From Chromohalobacter israelensis (lineage in GTDB: Bacteria > Pseudomonadota > Gammaproteobacteria > Pseudomonadales > Halomonadaceae): a stretch of DNA of 64,000 nucleotides. Of this stretch, positions 8,025 through 16,920 are shown piece by piece (position 1 is the first letter of the stretch; the number at the start of each line of letters is the position of its first letter). Position numbers and translations under genes: made by a program. The notes beneath the pieces are model-generated. The model was not told the origin of the DNA. It worked only from the letters and a program-made list of their open reading frames with translations, and ran no database searches. The DNA is taken from assembly GCA_000761475.1 (NCBI GenBank), contig JQNW01000005.1, forward strand, positions 62,001 through 126,000. Direction: 5' to 3'.

Positions 8025-9236
8025 GAGTTATTGTCAATTCTGGTGGATGGCGGTCAGGCCGCATTCCTGTCTGACTGATCGGTTACCTGCTCCCCGTCCT
8101 GGAACTTGACGTTGCTGACGACCAGCTCCAGTTTCTGGGAGTGTTTGATGCGCCTCCAGCGCTTCTGAGCGCTCTGGAGCAGCTTGAAGACCATCGCCAG
8201 GGTCGTCGCCCGGGAGCCGCAGTTTCGGCTGCGCTTGGTCCTCAGCCGGACCGTGGCGAAGGTCGACTCGATCGGGTTGGTGGTGCGGATATGCACCCAG
8301 TGCTCTGCCGGGTAGTCGTAAAACGCCAGCAGCTCGTCCCGATCCTTGGCCAGGCACGCCATCGCCTTGGGGTACTTGGCCTCGAAGCGTTGCGTCGTGC
8401 GATCAAAGGCCTTGTGTGCCTCGTCGCGGGTCTCGGCCATCCAGATGTCATGAAGGTCAGCCTTGACCTTCGGCTGAACAGATTTCGGCAGCTTGTTCAG
8501 TACATTAGCAGTCTTGTGGACCCAGCAGCGTTGATGGTCGGTCGCCGGGTAAATCTTGCTCAGAGCCGCCCAGAACCCCATGGCACCGTCGCCTACCGCC
8601 AGTTTCGGGGGCGTAGTCAGGCCTCGTGCTCGTAGGCTCGTCAGCACGGTCTCCCAGCTGGCCGCCGACTCGCGGAAGCCGTCTTCGACGGCCACCAGCT
8701 CTTTGCGGCCCTGCTCGGTTACGCCGATGATCACCAGCAGGCACAGGCGGTCATCTAGGCGCACATTGCTGTAGATTCCATCAGCCCACCAGTAGACGTA
8801 GCCCCGGTCTCCCAGGTCCCGCCGCTTCAAGTAGGGCGGCAGCAAGCTGCTGTTGAAGCGGGCGCCACCGCTGCTGCGGTCACGCACCTTGGGTACCTGC
8901 ACGCTGACATCCCCGATCCCGGTCTGGACCGTGCGCTCAGGCAGGTAGCCGTTGCGGACCACGGCCTGGCGGCCATCGTCGAGCCGATGATCCGCATACT
9001 GCGACAGGAAGGTGGCCAACTCAGCCTCGACGGCCTTGGCGATCAGGTCACGGGCGCCTTGGCGCAGCAGCTCGTGCAGCGGGTCAGTGACTTGGGGTTC
9101 TGGTTGTGAAAGAGCCCGGAGGGTAGAATCGGTCATGGCGTATCCACTCCTGTTGATTGAGATCTTGGTCGTGATCAATCAACAGGATACGCCACCCTTC
9201 CTACCTCCTCCCGTACACCAGAAGTCACCATAGCTC
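8025..9236 (-). mobile_element. IS256-family element, copy 2 (1212 bp, larger internal deletion)
   Basis: It has the same ends as copy 1, and the perfect 9-bp direct repeat TGGAGTCGC at 8016-8024 and 9237-9245 marks clean transposition. It lacks 171 bp of the transposase relative to copy 3, that is 18 bp more than copy 1. It shares the base differences next to the deletion with copy 1 and not with copy 3, so copies 1 and 2 probably share a deleted ancestor. Confidence 0.93.
8054..9136 (-). CDS. IS256-family transposase with 57-aa internal deletion
   Basis: A 360-aa in-frame deletion derivative of the 417-aa transposase in copy 3. The junction joins PPYLKR directly to [12 protein letters not shown], removing the same putative HTH segment as in copy 1 plus six more residues. 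The catalytic-type Asp, Asp and Glu positions are still present. The start is taken as the ATG at 9136 (MTDSTLRAL). It probably cannot transpose by itself and would need a full-length transposase, such as that of copy 3, in trans. Confidence 0.85.
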   Translation of the reverse strand: MTDSTLRALSQPEPQVTDPLHELLRQGARDLIAKAVEAELATFLSQYADHRLDDGRQAVVRNGYLPERTVQTGIGDVSVQVPKVRDRSSGGARFNSSLLPPYLKRRDLGDRGYVYWWADGIYSNVRLDDRLCLLVIIGVTEQGRKELVAVEDGFRESAASWETVLTSLRARGLTTPPKLAVGDGAMGFWAALSKIYPATDHQRCWVHKTANVLNKLPKSVQPKVKADLHDIWMAETRDEAHKAFDRTTQRFEAKYPKAMACLAKDRDELLAFYDYPAEHWVHIRTTNPIESTFATVRLRTKRSRNCGSRATTLAMVFKLLQSAQKRWRRIKHSQKLELVVSNVKFQDGEQVTDQSDRNAA

Positions 9237-9310
9237 TGGAGTCGCTCCCCATATTGGTGACGGACCTAATTCAGGGTGAGTATCAATATATTCGATGTAG
9301 TCCTTGGTGC

Positions 9311-9373
9311 GAGGCTTGGGAGGTTTGGGAGGTTTGGGAGGTTTGGGAGGTTTGGGAGGTTTGGGAGGTTTGG
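9311..9373. repeat. 9-bp tandem repeat, seven units
   Basis: Units of GAGGTTTGG are repeated seven times; the first has one change and the other six are perfect. On the minus strand it reads as a Pro-Pro-Lys repeat in one frame, but no convincing gene surrounds it. Confidence 0.95.
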
Positions 9374-9429
9374 CAACCAAGCCCGCAACGAGAGGAATTG
9401 AGGTATTGCAAGGCACTGATTGCCAAACC

Positions 9430-9452
9430 GCTGCGGTGCAGAACACCGCAGC
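9430..9452 (-). terminator. Hairpin downstream of dctP
   Basis: A perfect 9-bp stem (9430-9438 with 9444-9452) and 5-nt loop lie just after the dctP stop on the minus strand, followed by GGTTTGG. It is a likely but weak terminator because the T-run is poor. Confidence 0.55.
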
Positions 9453-9461
9453 TACTTTGGT

Positions 9462-10469
9462 TCACTGACTTTTAATGGCCTCATCCATGATTCGTTGGGC
9501 TTCAAGCGCCCACTCCTCGCCGCCAATGCTTTCATAGAAATCTGGCCAGATTGCCTTGGCTTTTTCCTGCCACTTTGCTTCGTCTTCGGGCGGCCCAAGC
9601 AGCTCCATTCCTAAATCGACAAGCTCGTTCTTGGCATCTTCGGTCAGCTTGGCGGAAAGCTCACGCTCGTAGTCGGCCGCTTCCCGGCCGGCGCGATCAA
9701 CGGCATTCTGCAGGTCTTCCGGTAGCCGCTGGTAGAAGCGCTCGCTAACCAGCAACGGCCCCGTCCACATCATGTAATGAATTTCGGTGATGTAATCCTG
9801 TACTTCATAGAAGTTACTCGAAATCGCAGTGGTGTAGGGGTTCTCCTGGCCGTCTATGACCCCTTGCTGAAGCGCGGAGAATACTTCCGCCCACGCCATG
9901 GGGATTGGGTCGATACCCCAAGCCTTGAATGTTTCAATGGCAATATTGTTCGGAGAGACTCGAATCTTCTGCCCCTCGAGATCATCTAGCGTACGAACAG
10001 GTTCCTCCGCTGTGGTCAGGACCCTGAAGCCCTTTTCCAGGAGCCCTACGGCACGCACCCCTGCCTCGCTGGTGATGCGCTCATTGAGAGGCTCCTGCAA
10101 CGCATCCATGGCCGCCCAGGCCTGTTCCGATGAAGTGAAAGCATAGGGAAGCATCAGCACACCGGCCGAAGGCGCCAGCGGCACCAGGTTGCCTGTATAG
10201 ACAATTGCAGACTCGATGGTCCCCATGCGCATCGACTGTGCAACTTCCTGTTCATCCCCCAACTGGTTGGACGGATAGATTGTTACGTCGATACGTCCAT
10301 CGCTGTACTTCTCGACTAGCTCTTCAAACTTTACAGCGGCATGGTGCGTCGGGTTATTTTCGTTATCGCCGTGGGACAAGCGCATGTTGAAATCTGCGCT
10401 GAAAACAGCCGAGCTGGCGAGCCCCAGGCTGCAGACACCCATGCCAGCCATTATTTTTTTAAAGGCCAT
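9462..10469 (-). CDS. TRAP transporter solute-binding protein (DctP family)
   Basis: This 335-aa periplasmic protein has an N-terminal signal peptide (residues 1 to about 24, cut after SSAVFS-A). Family features include NPTHHAAVKFEELVEKYSDGRI, VTIYPSNQLG and GVIDGQENP. DctP proteins bind a carboxylate or sugar acid and pass it to the DctQM membrane subunits. It starts 19 bp after the permease fragment, in the same operon. Because the permease is truncated, this binding protein has no local partner. The family's conserved ligand-binding Arg probably lies in QKIRVSPN. Confidence 0.92.
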   Translation of the reverse strand: MAFKKIMAGMGVCSLGLASSAVFSADFNMRLSHGDNENNPTHHAAVKFEELVEKYSDGRIDVTIYPSNQLGDEQEVAQSMRMGTIESAIVYTGNLVPLAPSAGVLMLPYAFTSSEQAWAAMDALQEPLNERITSEAGVRAVGLLEKGFRVLTTAEEPVRTLDDLEGQKIRVSPNNIAIETFKAWGIDPIPMAWAEVFSALQQGVIDGQENPYTTAISSNFYEVQDYITEIHYMMWTGPLLVSERFYQRLPEDLQNAVDRAGREAADYERELSAKLTEDAKNELVDLGMELLGPPEDEAKWQEKAKAIWPDFYESIGGEEWALEAQRIMDEAIKSQ

Positions 10470-10488
10470 GGTAATACCTCTTTGGTTG

Positions 10489-11014
10489 TTAACGAATCAG
10501 CCCCAGAAGCTCCGGCAATGCCAAGCTGATTTGGGGGACAAAGGCTATGAGGAGGAGTACCGCCACCTCGGCGCCAATGAAGGGTAATGACGCCCAACTC
10601 ACTTTCTCGATTGTCGTTTCACCTATCTCGCTGGCCACGAACAGGTTCACACCGAGCGGTGGCGTGGAATAGCCTATTTCGCAGGCGATCACGAACATGA
10701 TGCCAAATTGAACGGGATGGATATCGACGCCTACAGCGACAGGCAGCAAAAGTGGCGTCAGAATGATAATCTGCGTCAGCGTCTCCATCCACATGCCAAC
10801 GAATATCAGTAGTGCAATGATAACTAGAATCAGTGTGACGGGGTCAGTAAAAGTCGTCAGCATAAGCGACGATATCTGCTGGGGAATCTGGTACATGGAG
10901 AGCAGCCGGCCGACAACACGGCCTGTTACTAAGACCAGCATTACGGTTCCTGCCACTCGTGCAGTATATCCCAGGCTATCGATGAACGTGGGTAACCGAA
11001 TGGCTCGGTGGATG
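10489..11014 (-). pseudogene. TRAP transporter large permease DctM, 5'-truncated by IS copy 3
   Basis: About 175 codons remain from a family of about 425 residues. The open frame runs from the IS boundary at 11014 to the stop at 10489. Recognisable DctM elements are LPTFIDSLGYTARVAGTVML, IIILTPLLLPVAVGVDIHPVQFGI and GYSTPPLGVNLFVASEIG. The N-terminal half and the small subunit DctQ are absent. The missing DNA was probably removed with part of the idonate-dehydrogenase-like gene on the far side of the IS. Confidence 0.9.
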
Positions 11015-12397
11015 GAGTTATTGTCAATTCTGGTGGATGGCGGTCAGGCCGCATTCCTGTCTGACTGATCGGTTACCTGCTCCCCGTCCTGGAACTTGAC
11101 GTTGCTGACGACCAGCTCCAGTTTCTGGGAGTGTTTGATGCGCCTCCAGCGCTTCTGAGCGCTCTGGAGCAGCTTGAAGACCATCGCCAGGGTCGTCGCC
11201 CGGGAGCCGCAGTTTCGGCTGCGCTTGGTCCTCAGCCGGACCGTGGCGAAGGTCGACTCGATCGGGTTGGTGGTGCGGATATGCACCCAGTGCTCTGCCG
11301 GGTAGTCGTAAAACGCCAGCAGCTCGTCCCGATCCTTGGCCAGGCACGCCATCGCCTTGGGGTACTTGGCCTCGAAGCGTTGCACCGTGCGATCAAAGGC
11401 CTTGTGTGCCTCGTCGCGGGTCTCGGCCATCCAGATGTCATGAAGGTCAGCCTTGACCTTCGGCTGAACAGATTTCGGCAGCTTGTTCAGTACATTAGCA
11501 GTCTTGTGGACCCAGCAGCGTTGATGGTCGGTCGCCGGGTAAATCTTGCTCAGAGCCGCCCAGAACCCCATGGCACCGTCGCCTACCGCCAGTTTCGGGG
11601 GCGTAGTCAGGCCTCGTGCTCGTAGGCTCGTCAGCACGGTCTCCCAGCTGGCCGCCGACTCGCGGAAGCCGTCTTCGACGGCCACCAGCTCTTTGCGGCC
11701 CTGCTCGGTTACGCCGATGATCACCAGCAGGCACAGGCGGTCATCTAGGCGCACATTGCTGTAGATTCCATCAGCCCACCAGTAGACGTAGCGCCGGTCT
11801 GCCAGGTCCCGCTGCCGCCACTCGGTATGCTCGTCCTCCCACTGTTTCTTGAGCCGTGACACCGTGTTGGCCGACAGCCCCTTGGCCTGGTCGCCCAGCA
11901 GCGCCGCCAAGGCCTCCTGGTAGTCGCCGGTGGAGATCCCCTTCAGATAGAGCCAAGGGATCAGTTCCTCGATGCTGCGAGCCCGCTTCAAGTAGGGCGG
12001 CAGCAAGCTGCTGTTGAAGCGGGCGCCACCGCTGCTGCGGTCACGCACCTTGGGTACCTGCACGCTGACATCCCCGATCCCGGTCTGGACCGTGCGCTCA
12101 GGCAGGTAGCCGTTGCGGACCACGGCCTGGCGGCCATCGTCGAGCCGATGATCCGCATACTGCGACAGGAAGGTGGCCAACTCAGCCTCGACGGCCTTGG
12201 CGATCAGGTCACGGGCGCCTTGGCGCAGCAGCTCGTGCAGCGGGTCAGTGACTTGGGGTTCTGGTTGTGAAAGAGCCCGGAGGGTAGAATCGGTCATGGC
12301 GTATCCACTCCTGTTGATTGAGATCTTGGTCGTGATCAATCAACAGGATACGCCACCCTTCCTACCTCCTCCCGTACACCAGAAGTCACCATAGCTC
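11015..12397 (-). mobile_element. IS256-family element, copy 3 (full length, 1383 bp, no target duplication)
   Basis: It has the same inverted-repeat ends as copies 1 and 2 but a full transposase gene. The 9 bp on each side differ (CGGTGGATG at 11006-11014 and GCCACAGAT at 12398-12406). Missing target duplication plus two unrelated truncated genes at its borders indicate an IS-mediated deletion or recombination between copies. Confidence 0.93.
11044..12297 (-). CDS. IS256-family transposase, full length
   Basis: A 417-aa mutator/IS256-type DDE transposase from the ATG at 12297 (GGAG ribosome-binding site upstream). Order: N-terminal region with VQVPKVRDR, putative HTH ([29 protein letters not shown]), first Asp in [12 protein letters not shown], second Asp in VGDGAMGFW, the [14 protein letters not shown] insertion-domain motif, and Glu in [15 protein letters not shown]. 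Length fits active family members, so this is the likely source of transposase for the two shortened copies. It differs from them at A-D-R-R versus G-D-R-G and at V versus T in RTVQRFEA. Confidence 0.95.
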   Translation of the reverse strand: MTDSTLRALSQPEPQVTDPLHELLRQGARDLIAKAVEAELATFLSQYADHRLDDGRQAVVRNGYLPERTVQTGIGDVSVQVPKVRDRSSGGARFNSSLLPPYLKRARSIEELIPWLYLKGISTGDYQEALAALLGDQAKGLSANTVSRLKKQWEDEHTEWRQRDLADRRYVYWWADGIYSNVRLDDRLCLLVIIGVTEQGRKELVAVEDGFRESAASWETVLTSLRARGLTTPPKLAVGDGAMGFWAALSKIYPATDHQRCWVHKTANVLNKLPKSVQPKVKADLHDIWMAETRDEAHKAFDRTVQRFEAKYPKAMACLAKDRDELLAFYDYPAEHWVHIRTTNPIESTFATVRLRTKRSRNCGSRATTLAMVFKLLQSAQKRWRRIKHSQKLELVVSNVKFQDGEQVTDQSDRNAA

Positions 12398-12511
12398 GCC
12401 ACAGATACCGCCATAGGCCAGACCCAGGCGGACCTCATCATTTGCCAGGCTTCGCTCTTCCTTTTCGTCAATGCGTAGGTCCTTGGGACCGTGAATCACG
12501 TAAGATTTCAT
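12398..12511 (-). pseudogene. 5' fragment of an L-idonate 5-dehydrogenase-like gene
   Basis: Thirty-eight codons start with MKSYVIHGPKDLRIDEKEE and continue EVRLGLAYGGICG before the IS copy 3 boundary. This is the N-terminal start of zinc-dependent medium-chain dehydrogenases of the L-idonate 5-dehydrogenase/sorbitol-dehydrogenase type; the Cys in GGICG is normally the first catalytic-zinc ligand. Everything after it is deleted. It follows the SDR gene in the same direction, consistent with a sugar-acid oxidation operon. Confidence 0.8.
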
Positions 12512-12563
12512 ACTTCCACCATCTGATTACGAAACGCCAATGATCGTTGAATGACAAAGGGCC

Positions 12564-13253
12564 TCAGCCCGCCATGTAGCCACCATCGACCGGAATGATT
12601 ACGCCATTGACGTAGGAGGCATTGTCCGAGGCCAGGAAAAAGATGACGGATGCCACTTCTTCCGGCTCTGCCCACCGCTGCATGGGGATACGTGCCGAAA
12701 TTGTCTCGAAGCGTGCACTATCCGCACGTGCTGCCTCGGTCATGTTGGTCTTGACCCAGCCAGGGGCCACTGCATTGGTGCGCACGCCCTTGTCAGCCCA
12801 AGCAACCGCCATCGACCGGGTAAGGGAGACGATCGCTCCCTTGCTTGCGCTGTAGCCCGGGGACTTTGGCGAACCGAAGTAGCTCCACATCGAGGCGATA
12901 TTGATGATGGCGCCCCCCGTTTCACTTAGCTTTCCGATCAATTGCGTGGACAGATCGAACACGGCGGTGCAGTTGATAGTCATAGACATTTCGAACCCTG
13001 CAAGCTCCCACTCTTGCTCCTGCAGGTTGACGCCGGCACAGTTCACCAGCACATCGAGCTGATCGATCTGCGCAACGATAGCCTCCCTGGCTGTCGGATC
13101 AGCCAAGTCCGCTTGAATAAACAGGTCCGGCTCCACCTCACAGCGGTGACGATCGGCAACGACTATCCGATAGCCCTCTTCCCTGAATTTCTGAGCAGTC
13201 TGACACCCGATGCCAGAAGCCCCGCCTGTGATCAGTACTGTTTTATCACTCAC
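12564..13253 (-). CDS. SDR family oxidoreductase
   Basis: This short-chain dehydrogenase of about 229 aa has the NAD(P)-binding TGGASGIG motif at the N-terminus, NCAG at the fourth strand, a catalytic Ser in IINIASMWS, and YSASK carrying the Tyr and Lys. The C-terminus ASYVNGVIIPVDGGYMAG is typical of the family. I prefer the GTG start at 13253 because AAGGGG lies at the right distance and the fold begins right after it; an ATG at 13334 would add 27 unlikely residues. Placed between iolA and an idonate-dehydrogenase-like fragment, it probably oxidises a sugar acid or polyol. Confidence 0.88.
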   Translation of the reverse strand: MSDKTVLITGGASGIGCQTAQKFREEGYRIVVADRHRCEVEPDLFIQADLADPTAREAIVAQIDQLDVLVNCAGVNLQEQEWELAGFEMSMTINCTAVFDLSTQLIGKLSETGGAIINIASMWSYFGSPKSPGYSASKGAIVSLTRSMAVAWADKGVRTNAVAPGWVKTNMTEAARADSARFETISARIPMQRWAEPEEVASVIFFLASDNASYVNGVIIPVDGGYMAG

Positions 13254-13296
13254 AACTCTTAACCCCTTCCCAGGTTTCAAGCCACTTTCACGCAGG

Positions 13297-14799
13297 TCAG
13301 TTTGTCGGCATCGTGAAGTGATTGGTCTCTTCACGGATGCCGCCCGGCCAGCGCTGCGTGATTGTCTTCATGCGTGTATAGAACCGCACGCCATCGGGGC
13401 CATGCATATGAAGCGGGCCGAATAGTGAGCGCTTCCAGCCACCGAAGCTGTGGAATGCCATGGGGACAGGGATCGGCACATTAACGCCTACCATGCCTAC
13501 CTGGATTTGTTCGCAGAACTGGCGAGCAGCATCGCCATCGCGAGTGAAGATAGCCGTGCCATTGCCATATTCATGGTCGTTGATCATCGTAACCGCATCG
13601 TCGAAGCTTGCCGCGCGAGCAATACAGAGCACAGGTCCGAAAATCTCCTCTTTTTGGATGCGCATTCCGGGCGTTACACGATCGAATAATGAACCGCCGA
13701 TGAAGTAACCGTTATCAACCCCTTGAATCGGCGTTTGTCGACCGTCTATGACCAGCTCGGCTCCTTCTGCCTGACCGACGCGAATGTAATCCTTGACCTT
13801 GTCCAAGTGCTCACGGGTGATAAGGGGTCCCATGTCGTTATCGCGCCCTTCGATCAGTCCCGGACCAATACTGAGCTGATTGAGCTGGACCACGAGTTTT
13901 TCACGCAACCGTTCTGCCGTTTCCTCACCCACAGGCACCGCAACCGAGATCGCCATACAGCGCTCGCCCGCGGAGCCGTATGCAGCGCCCATCAAGGCAT
14001 CCACCGCCTTGTCGAGATCGGCATCAGGCATGATCACCATGTGATTCTTGGCGCCCCCCAGTGCCTGCACACGCTTGCCGTGAGCAGATGCGGTAGCGTA
14101 GATATATTCGGCGATAGGTGTCGAGCCGACGAAACTGACAGCCTGGATGCGCTCATCCGTGAGCAATATGTCGACGGCCTCCTTATCACCGTTGACAACA
14201 TTGAAGACACCGTCAGGCAAACCGGCTTCCTTGAGTAGCTCGGCCAGTCGCATCGGCGTGGAGGGATCTTTTTCGGAGGGCTTCATGATGAAGGTATTGC
14301 CGCAGGCCAATGCGATGGGGAACATCCACATGGGCACCATGGCAGGAAAATTGAATGGCGATATGCCGACGCATACGCCCAGCGGCTGCATCATGGTGAA
14401 GCTATCCACGCCCGTGCCCACGTTAGTGGAGTGCTCGCCCTTCTGCAGATGCGGTATGCCGCAAGCAAACTCCACCACTTCCAGCCCACGCACGACCTCG
14501 CCCTTTGCATCGGAAAACACCTTTCCATGCTCGCTGGCGATTAGCTGCGCCAATTCATCGGTGTGTTCTTCGACCAAGGCCTTGAACTTGAACAGAATGC
14601 GCGCCCGCTTGAGCGGGGTGATTTTGGACCAGCCCGAAAAAGCCTGCTCTGCGACCAAGACGGCATTGCGTGTCTCTTCGGCAGAGGAGAGCATCACTTG
14701 TGCGGTTTGCACGCCCGTGGCCGGGTTGTAGACAGGCGCTGAGCGCGTACTCGTGCTGTCTACATTCTGTCCATTGACGTAGTTTCCCAGAGTCCGCAT
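13297..14799 (-). CDS. iolA: Methylmalonate-semialdehyde dehydrogenase (acylating)
   Basis: This 500-aa CoA-acylating aldehyde dehydrogenase converts malonate semialdehyde (from myo-inositol) or methylmalonate semialdehyde (from valine) to acetyl- or propionyl-CoA. Visible motifs: GISPFNFPAMVPMWMFP near 145-161, SFVGSTPIAEYIY, QALGGAKNHMV, and the catalytic Cys281 in GSAGERCMA. The length matches IolA/MmsA. It sits 2 bp after the iolC end on the minus strand and 43 bp before the SDR, so it is cotranscribed with the iol genes. The symbol iolA follows this context; mmsA is the alternative. Confidence 0.92.
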   Translation of the reverse strand: MRTLGNYVNGQNVDSTSTRSAPVYNPATGVQTAQVMLSSAEETRNAVLVAEQAFSGWSKITPLKRARILFKFKALVEEHTDELAQLIASEHGKVFSDAKGEVVRGLEVVEFACGIPHLQKGEHSTNVGTGVDSFTMMQPLGVCVGISPFNFPAMVPMWMFPIALACGNTFIMKPSEKDPSTPMRLAELLKEAGLPDGVFNVVNGDKEAVDILLTDERIQAVSFVGSTPIAEYIYATASAHGKRVQALGGAKNHMVIMPDADLDKAVDALMGAAYGSAGERCMAISVAVPVGEETAERLREKLVVQLNQLSIGPGLIEGRDNDMGPLITREHLDKVKDYIRVGQAEGAELVIDGRQTPIQGVDNGYFIGGSLFDRVTPGMRIQKEEIFGPVLCIARAASFDDAVTMINDHEYGNGTAIFTRDGDAARQFCEQIQVGMVGVNVPIPVPMAFHSFGGWKRSLFGPLHMHGPDGVRFYTRMKTITQRWPGGIREETNHFTMPTN

Positions 14800-16066
14800 T
14801 ACTATCCCCTCTCCTCAACGTATGTTGCGTGGTCGCGCTCGCGCAGTGAATGCCATTCGTTAATAAGTTCCGCATAGTTGCTCGCCACGTAAGTCACGAG
14901 TTCGTCATCATTTAGTTGACCCGCTAGCCATTCCCGACAGGGCTGGGCGAACAGGGTACGCCCGACCGTGAAGCCCTTGCAGTGCCGATGCTTCGCGGCG
15001 AGACCAAAACTCTCCTTCACCTGGCCCATTGGCGCATCCAGACCCAGCAGAACGACACCACAGCAGTGGGGGTCCTGCTCGTCGATGATCTCCCCGACGG
15101 ATTGCCAACCCCTTTCGGACATGGAAGGCAACTTCCACCAATCGGGACGTATGCCGAGTTCGTAGAGTCGATCCAGGCTGCGTGGCAACGTGGTATCGTC
15201 GATGGGACTATCCGAGGGAGGAATGACCTCGAGCAAAAGCTGCAGACCGCTGAGGCGGGCTGCTTCATACAAGCGATGGACACGCGCTTCTTGCTCGAGA
15301 CGCAGCTCAACCGGATCGTCCGGGTGGTAGAAAAAGAGGCACTTGATGATGTGCTCAGAGGGCCAGTGTCGTAACCGGCTGCTGAGATCCTCGCCATGCT
15401 GGAATCGCAAGGGTCGGGAGCTCGGCAACTCAACCGGGCGGGCGATCCACCAACCGCGTCCGGTCGCCTCATTCAAGGCGTCCTGCCCCAGGACGTCGTC
15501 CAACAGGATGGCTGGCGTTGCAAGGCCTGCTAGGCGCGCGCCCTGCTCAGCCGCTTTCACGAGCAGGCGCTTCATGTCAGGCAAGCGGCCCACGTCGACG
15601 CCGACAGCCATCGCCATGTCCGTCAATTGGCGTCGATGGTCGAAGGCCAATCCGCACACTTCGGGCCAATTCTTTGGGCTACGGGTGGTGACTCGGTGAA
15701 GGTGATTGAGCTGCTCATCCTTGTCCGGATGCGCGACCTCCTCACTGCGTGCCAAGTAATCCATGAGCTCTTCTTCGGTCGGCATCGCCGGGGCACAGCC
15801 GTGACGCGAGACCACAAGCGCGCCGCACGCGTTGGCATAGGTGGCGCTGGTTTCCCAGCGTTCGCCCTTTAGCCATCCCCGCAGCAAGCCACTCATGAAG
15901 GCATCGCCCGCACCGAGCACGTTGAGCACCTCGACTTGGACTCCCTGGGCCAGCACCCCTTCCTCGACCCGATCGGGAATGGCGCCTTCGAAGACAACGC
16001 AGCCTACGTTTTGTCTGAAAAGTCCTGATTGCTACGCTATATCCCGTCATTACCTGGGAGGCGTGT

Positions 16067-16435
16067 ATGGCAGGACGTTACGAACTTTCCGACGATCGCT
16101 GGCACATGATCAAGGATATCGTTTCCCCGCCCCAGGTCATGGGGCGTCCACGGCGAGACGATCGCCAGATGCTCAATGGTATCTTCTGGATCCTCTGCTC
16201 CGGCGCCAAATGGCGGGATCTTCCGGAGCGCTACGGGCCCTGGAAGACCGTCTACCAGCGTTTCCGCCAGTGGCGTGACGATGGCACCTTCGACCGGATA
16301 CTGACCCGGTTGCATCTTCGCCTGCGTCAGGACGGGCTCATGGATCTTGACACCTGGATGGCTGATTCAACGTCCATACGAGCGACCCGATCCGCTGGCG
16401 GTGCCGGTAAAAAGGGGGCCCAGAAGAACCGGTAG
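16067..16435 (+). CDS. IS5-family transposase, first reading frame (OrfA)
   Basis: This 122-aa frame starts MAGRYELSDDRW and contains the DUF4096-like N-terminal domain (GRPRRDDRQMLNGIFWILCSGAKWRDLPERYGPW) and the first catalytic Asp in TWMADSTSIRATR. The frame stops at 16435. Just before the end, the slippery heptamer A-AAG-GGG (16411-16417) is in the correct register for a -1 shift into OrfB. The full transposase would then be 284 aa, the usual size for this group. Confidence 0.9.
   Translation: MAGRYELSDDRWHMIKDIVSPPQVMGRPRRDDRQMLNGIFWILCSGAKWRDLPERYGPWKTVYQRFRQWRDDGTFDRILTRLHLRLRQDGLMDLDTWMADSTSIRATRSAGGAGKKGAQKNR
16411..16417 (+). promoter_or_regulatory. Programmed -1 frameshift heptamer in IS5-family transposase
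   Basis: A-AAG-GGG is in the X-XXY-YYZ register relative to OrfA codons AAG (16412-16414) and GGG (16415-16417). Slipping back one base keeps both tRNA pairings and enters OrfB. Confidence 0.75.
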
Positions 16436-16920
16436 ACCATGCGCTGGGCCGCAGTCGTGGCGGGCTGACAACCAAGCTGCACCTGCTGTGCGATGCCCGA
16501 GGCTTTCCCTTGAGTTTCACACTGTCAGCCGGGCATCGTGCCGATTCGTGTCATTTCATCGAACTGCTGGAGCGGGTTCATCTGCCCGGTGATCGGGGAC
16601 GCCCTCGCAAGCGCTGTCAGTACGTGGTTGCTGACAAGGGCTATGACAGTGATCCGCTGCGTCGCTACTGCACCCGTTATGGCATGCGGCCGATCATCGC
16701 CCGACGCAACATGCACCGTCGTCCACGACGCGGCCTGCCTCATCAGTTCGACCGGCCGAAGTATCGTCAGCGCAATGTCGTGGAGCGTCTGTTCAGTTGG
16801 CTGAAGGAAAAACGTCGTCTCTGTACGCGTTATGACAAGTTGGCCAGTAGCTACCGGGCCATGGTCACGCTGGCCTGCATCGAGCGCTGCATGCGGGCCA
16901 ACTTTTCAGACAAAACGTAG
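16418..16920 (+). CDS. IS5-family transposase, second reading frame (OrfB, via -1 frameshift)
   Basis: The -1 frame after the slippery site reads EPVDHALGRSRGGLTTKLHLLCDARG, then VVADKGYDSD (second Asp) and RNVVERLFSWLKEKRRLCTRYDK (Glu). It has a possible independent start at 16510, but the upstream part of the domain would be lost, so it is probably made only as a fusion. The stop codon TAG at 16918-16920 is formed by the TA target duplication plus a host G, so the reading frame is closed by the insertion site itself. Confidence 0.85.

Larger units (their letters stand above)
16007..16917 (+). mobile_element. IS5-family (IS427-like) insertion sequence, 911 bp
   Basis: Perfect inverted repeats beginning CGTTTTGTCTGAAAAGT lie at both ends, flanked by a TA target duplication (16005-16006 and 16918-16919). 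The two overlapping reading frames and the TA duplication fit the IS427 group of the IS5 family. It is inserted antisense in iolC. Confidence 0.93.

Noticed and set aside
9311-9373. Possible CRISPR array
   Set aside because: Units are 9 bp with no spacers, and no cas genes are present. The same applies to the 7-bp arrays at 52830-52910.
9237-9446. Proline-lysine repeat protein gene on the minus strand
   Set aside because: The frame exists only because a 9-bp repeat stays open; no start signal or conserved flanking domain is visible. Kept only as a repeat.
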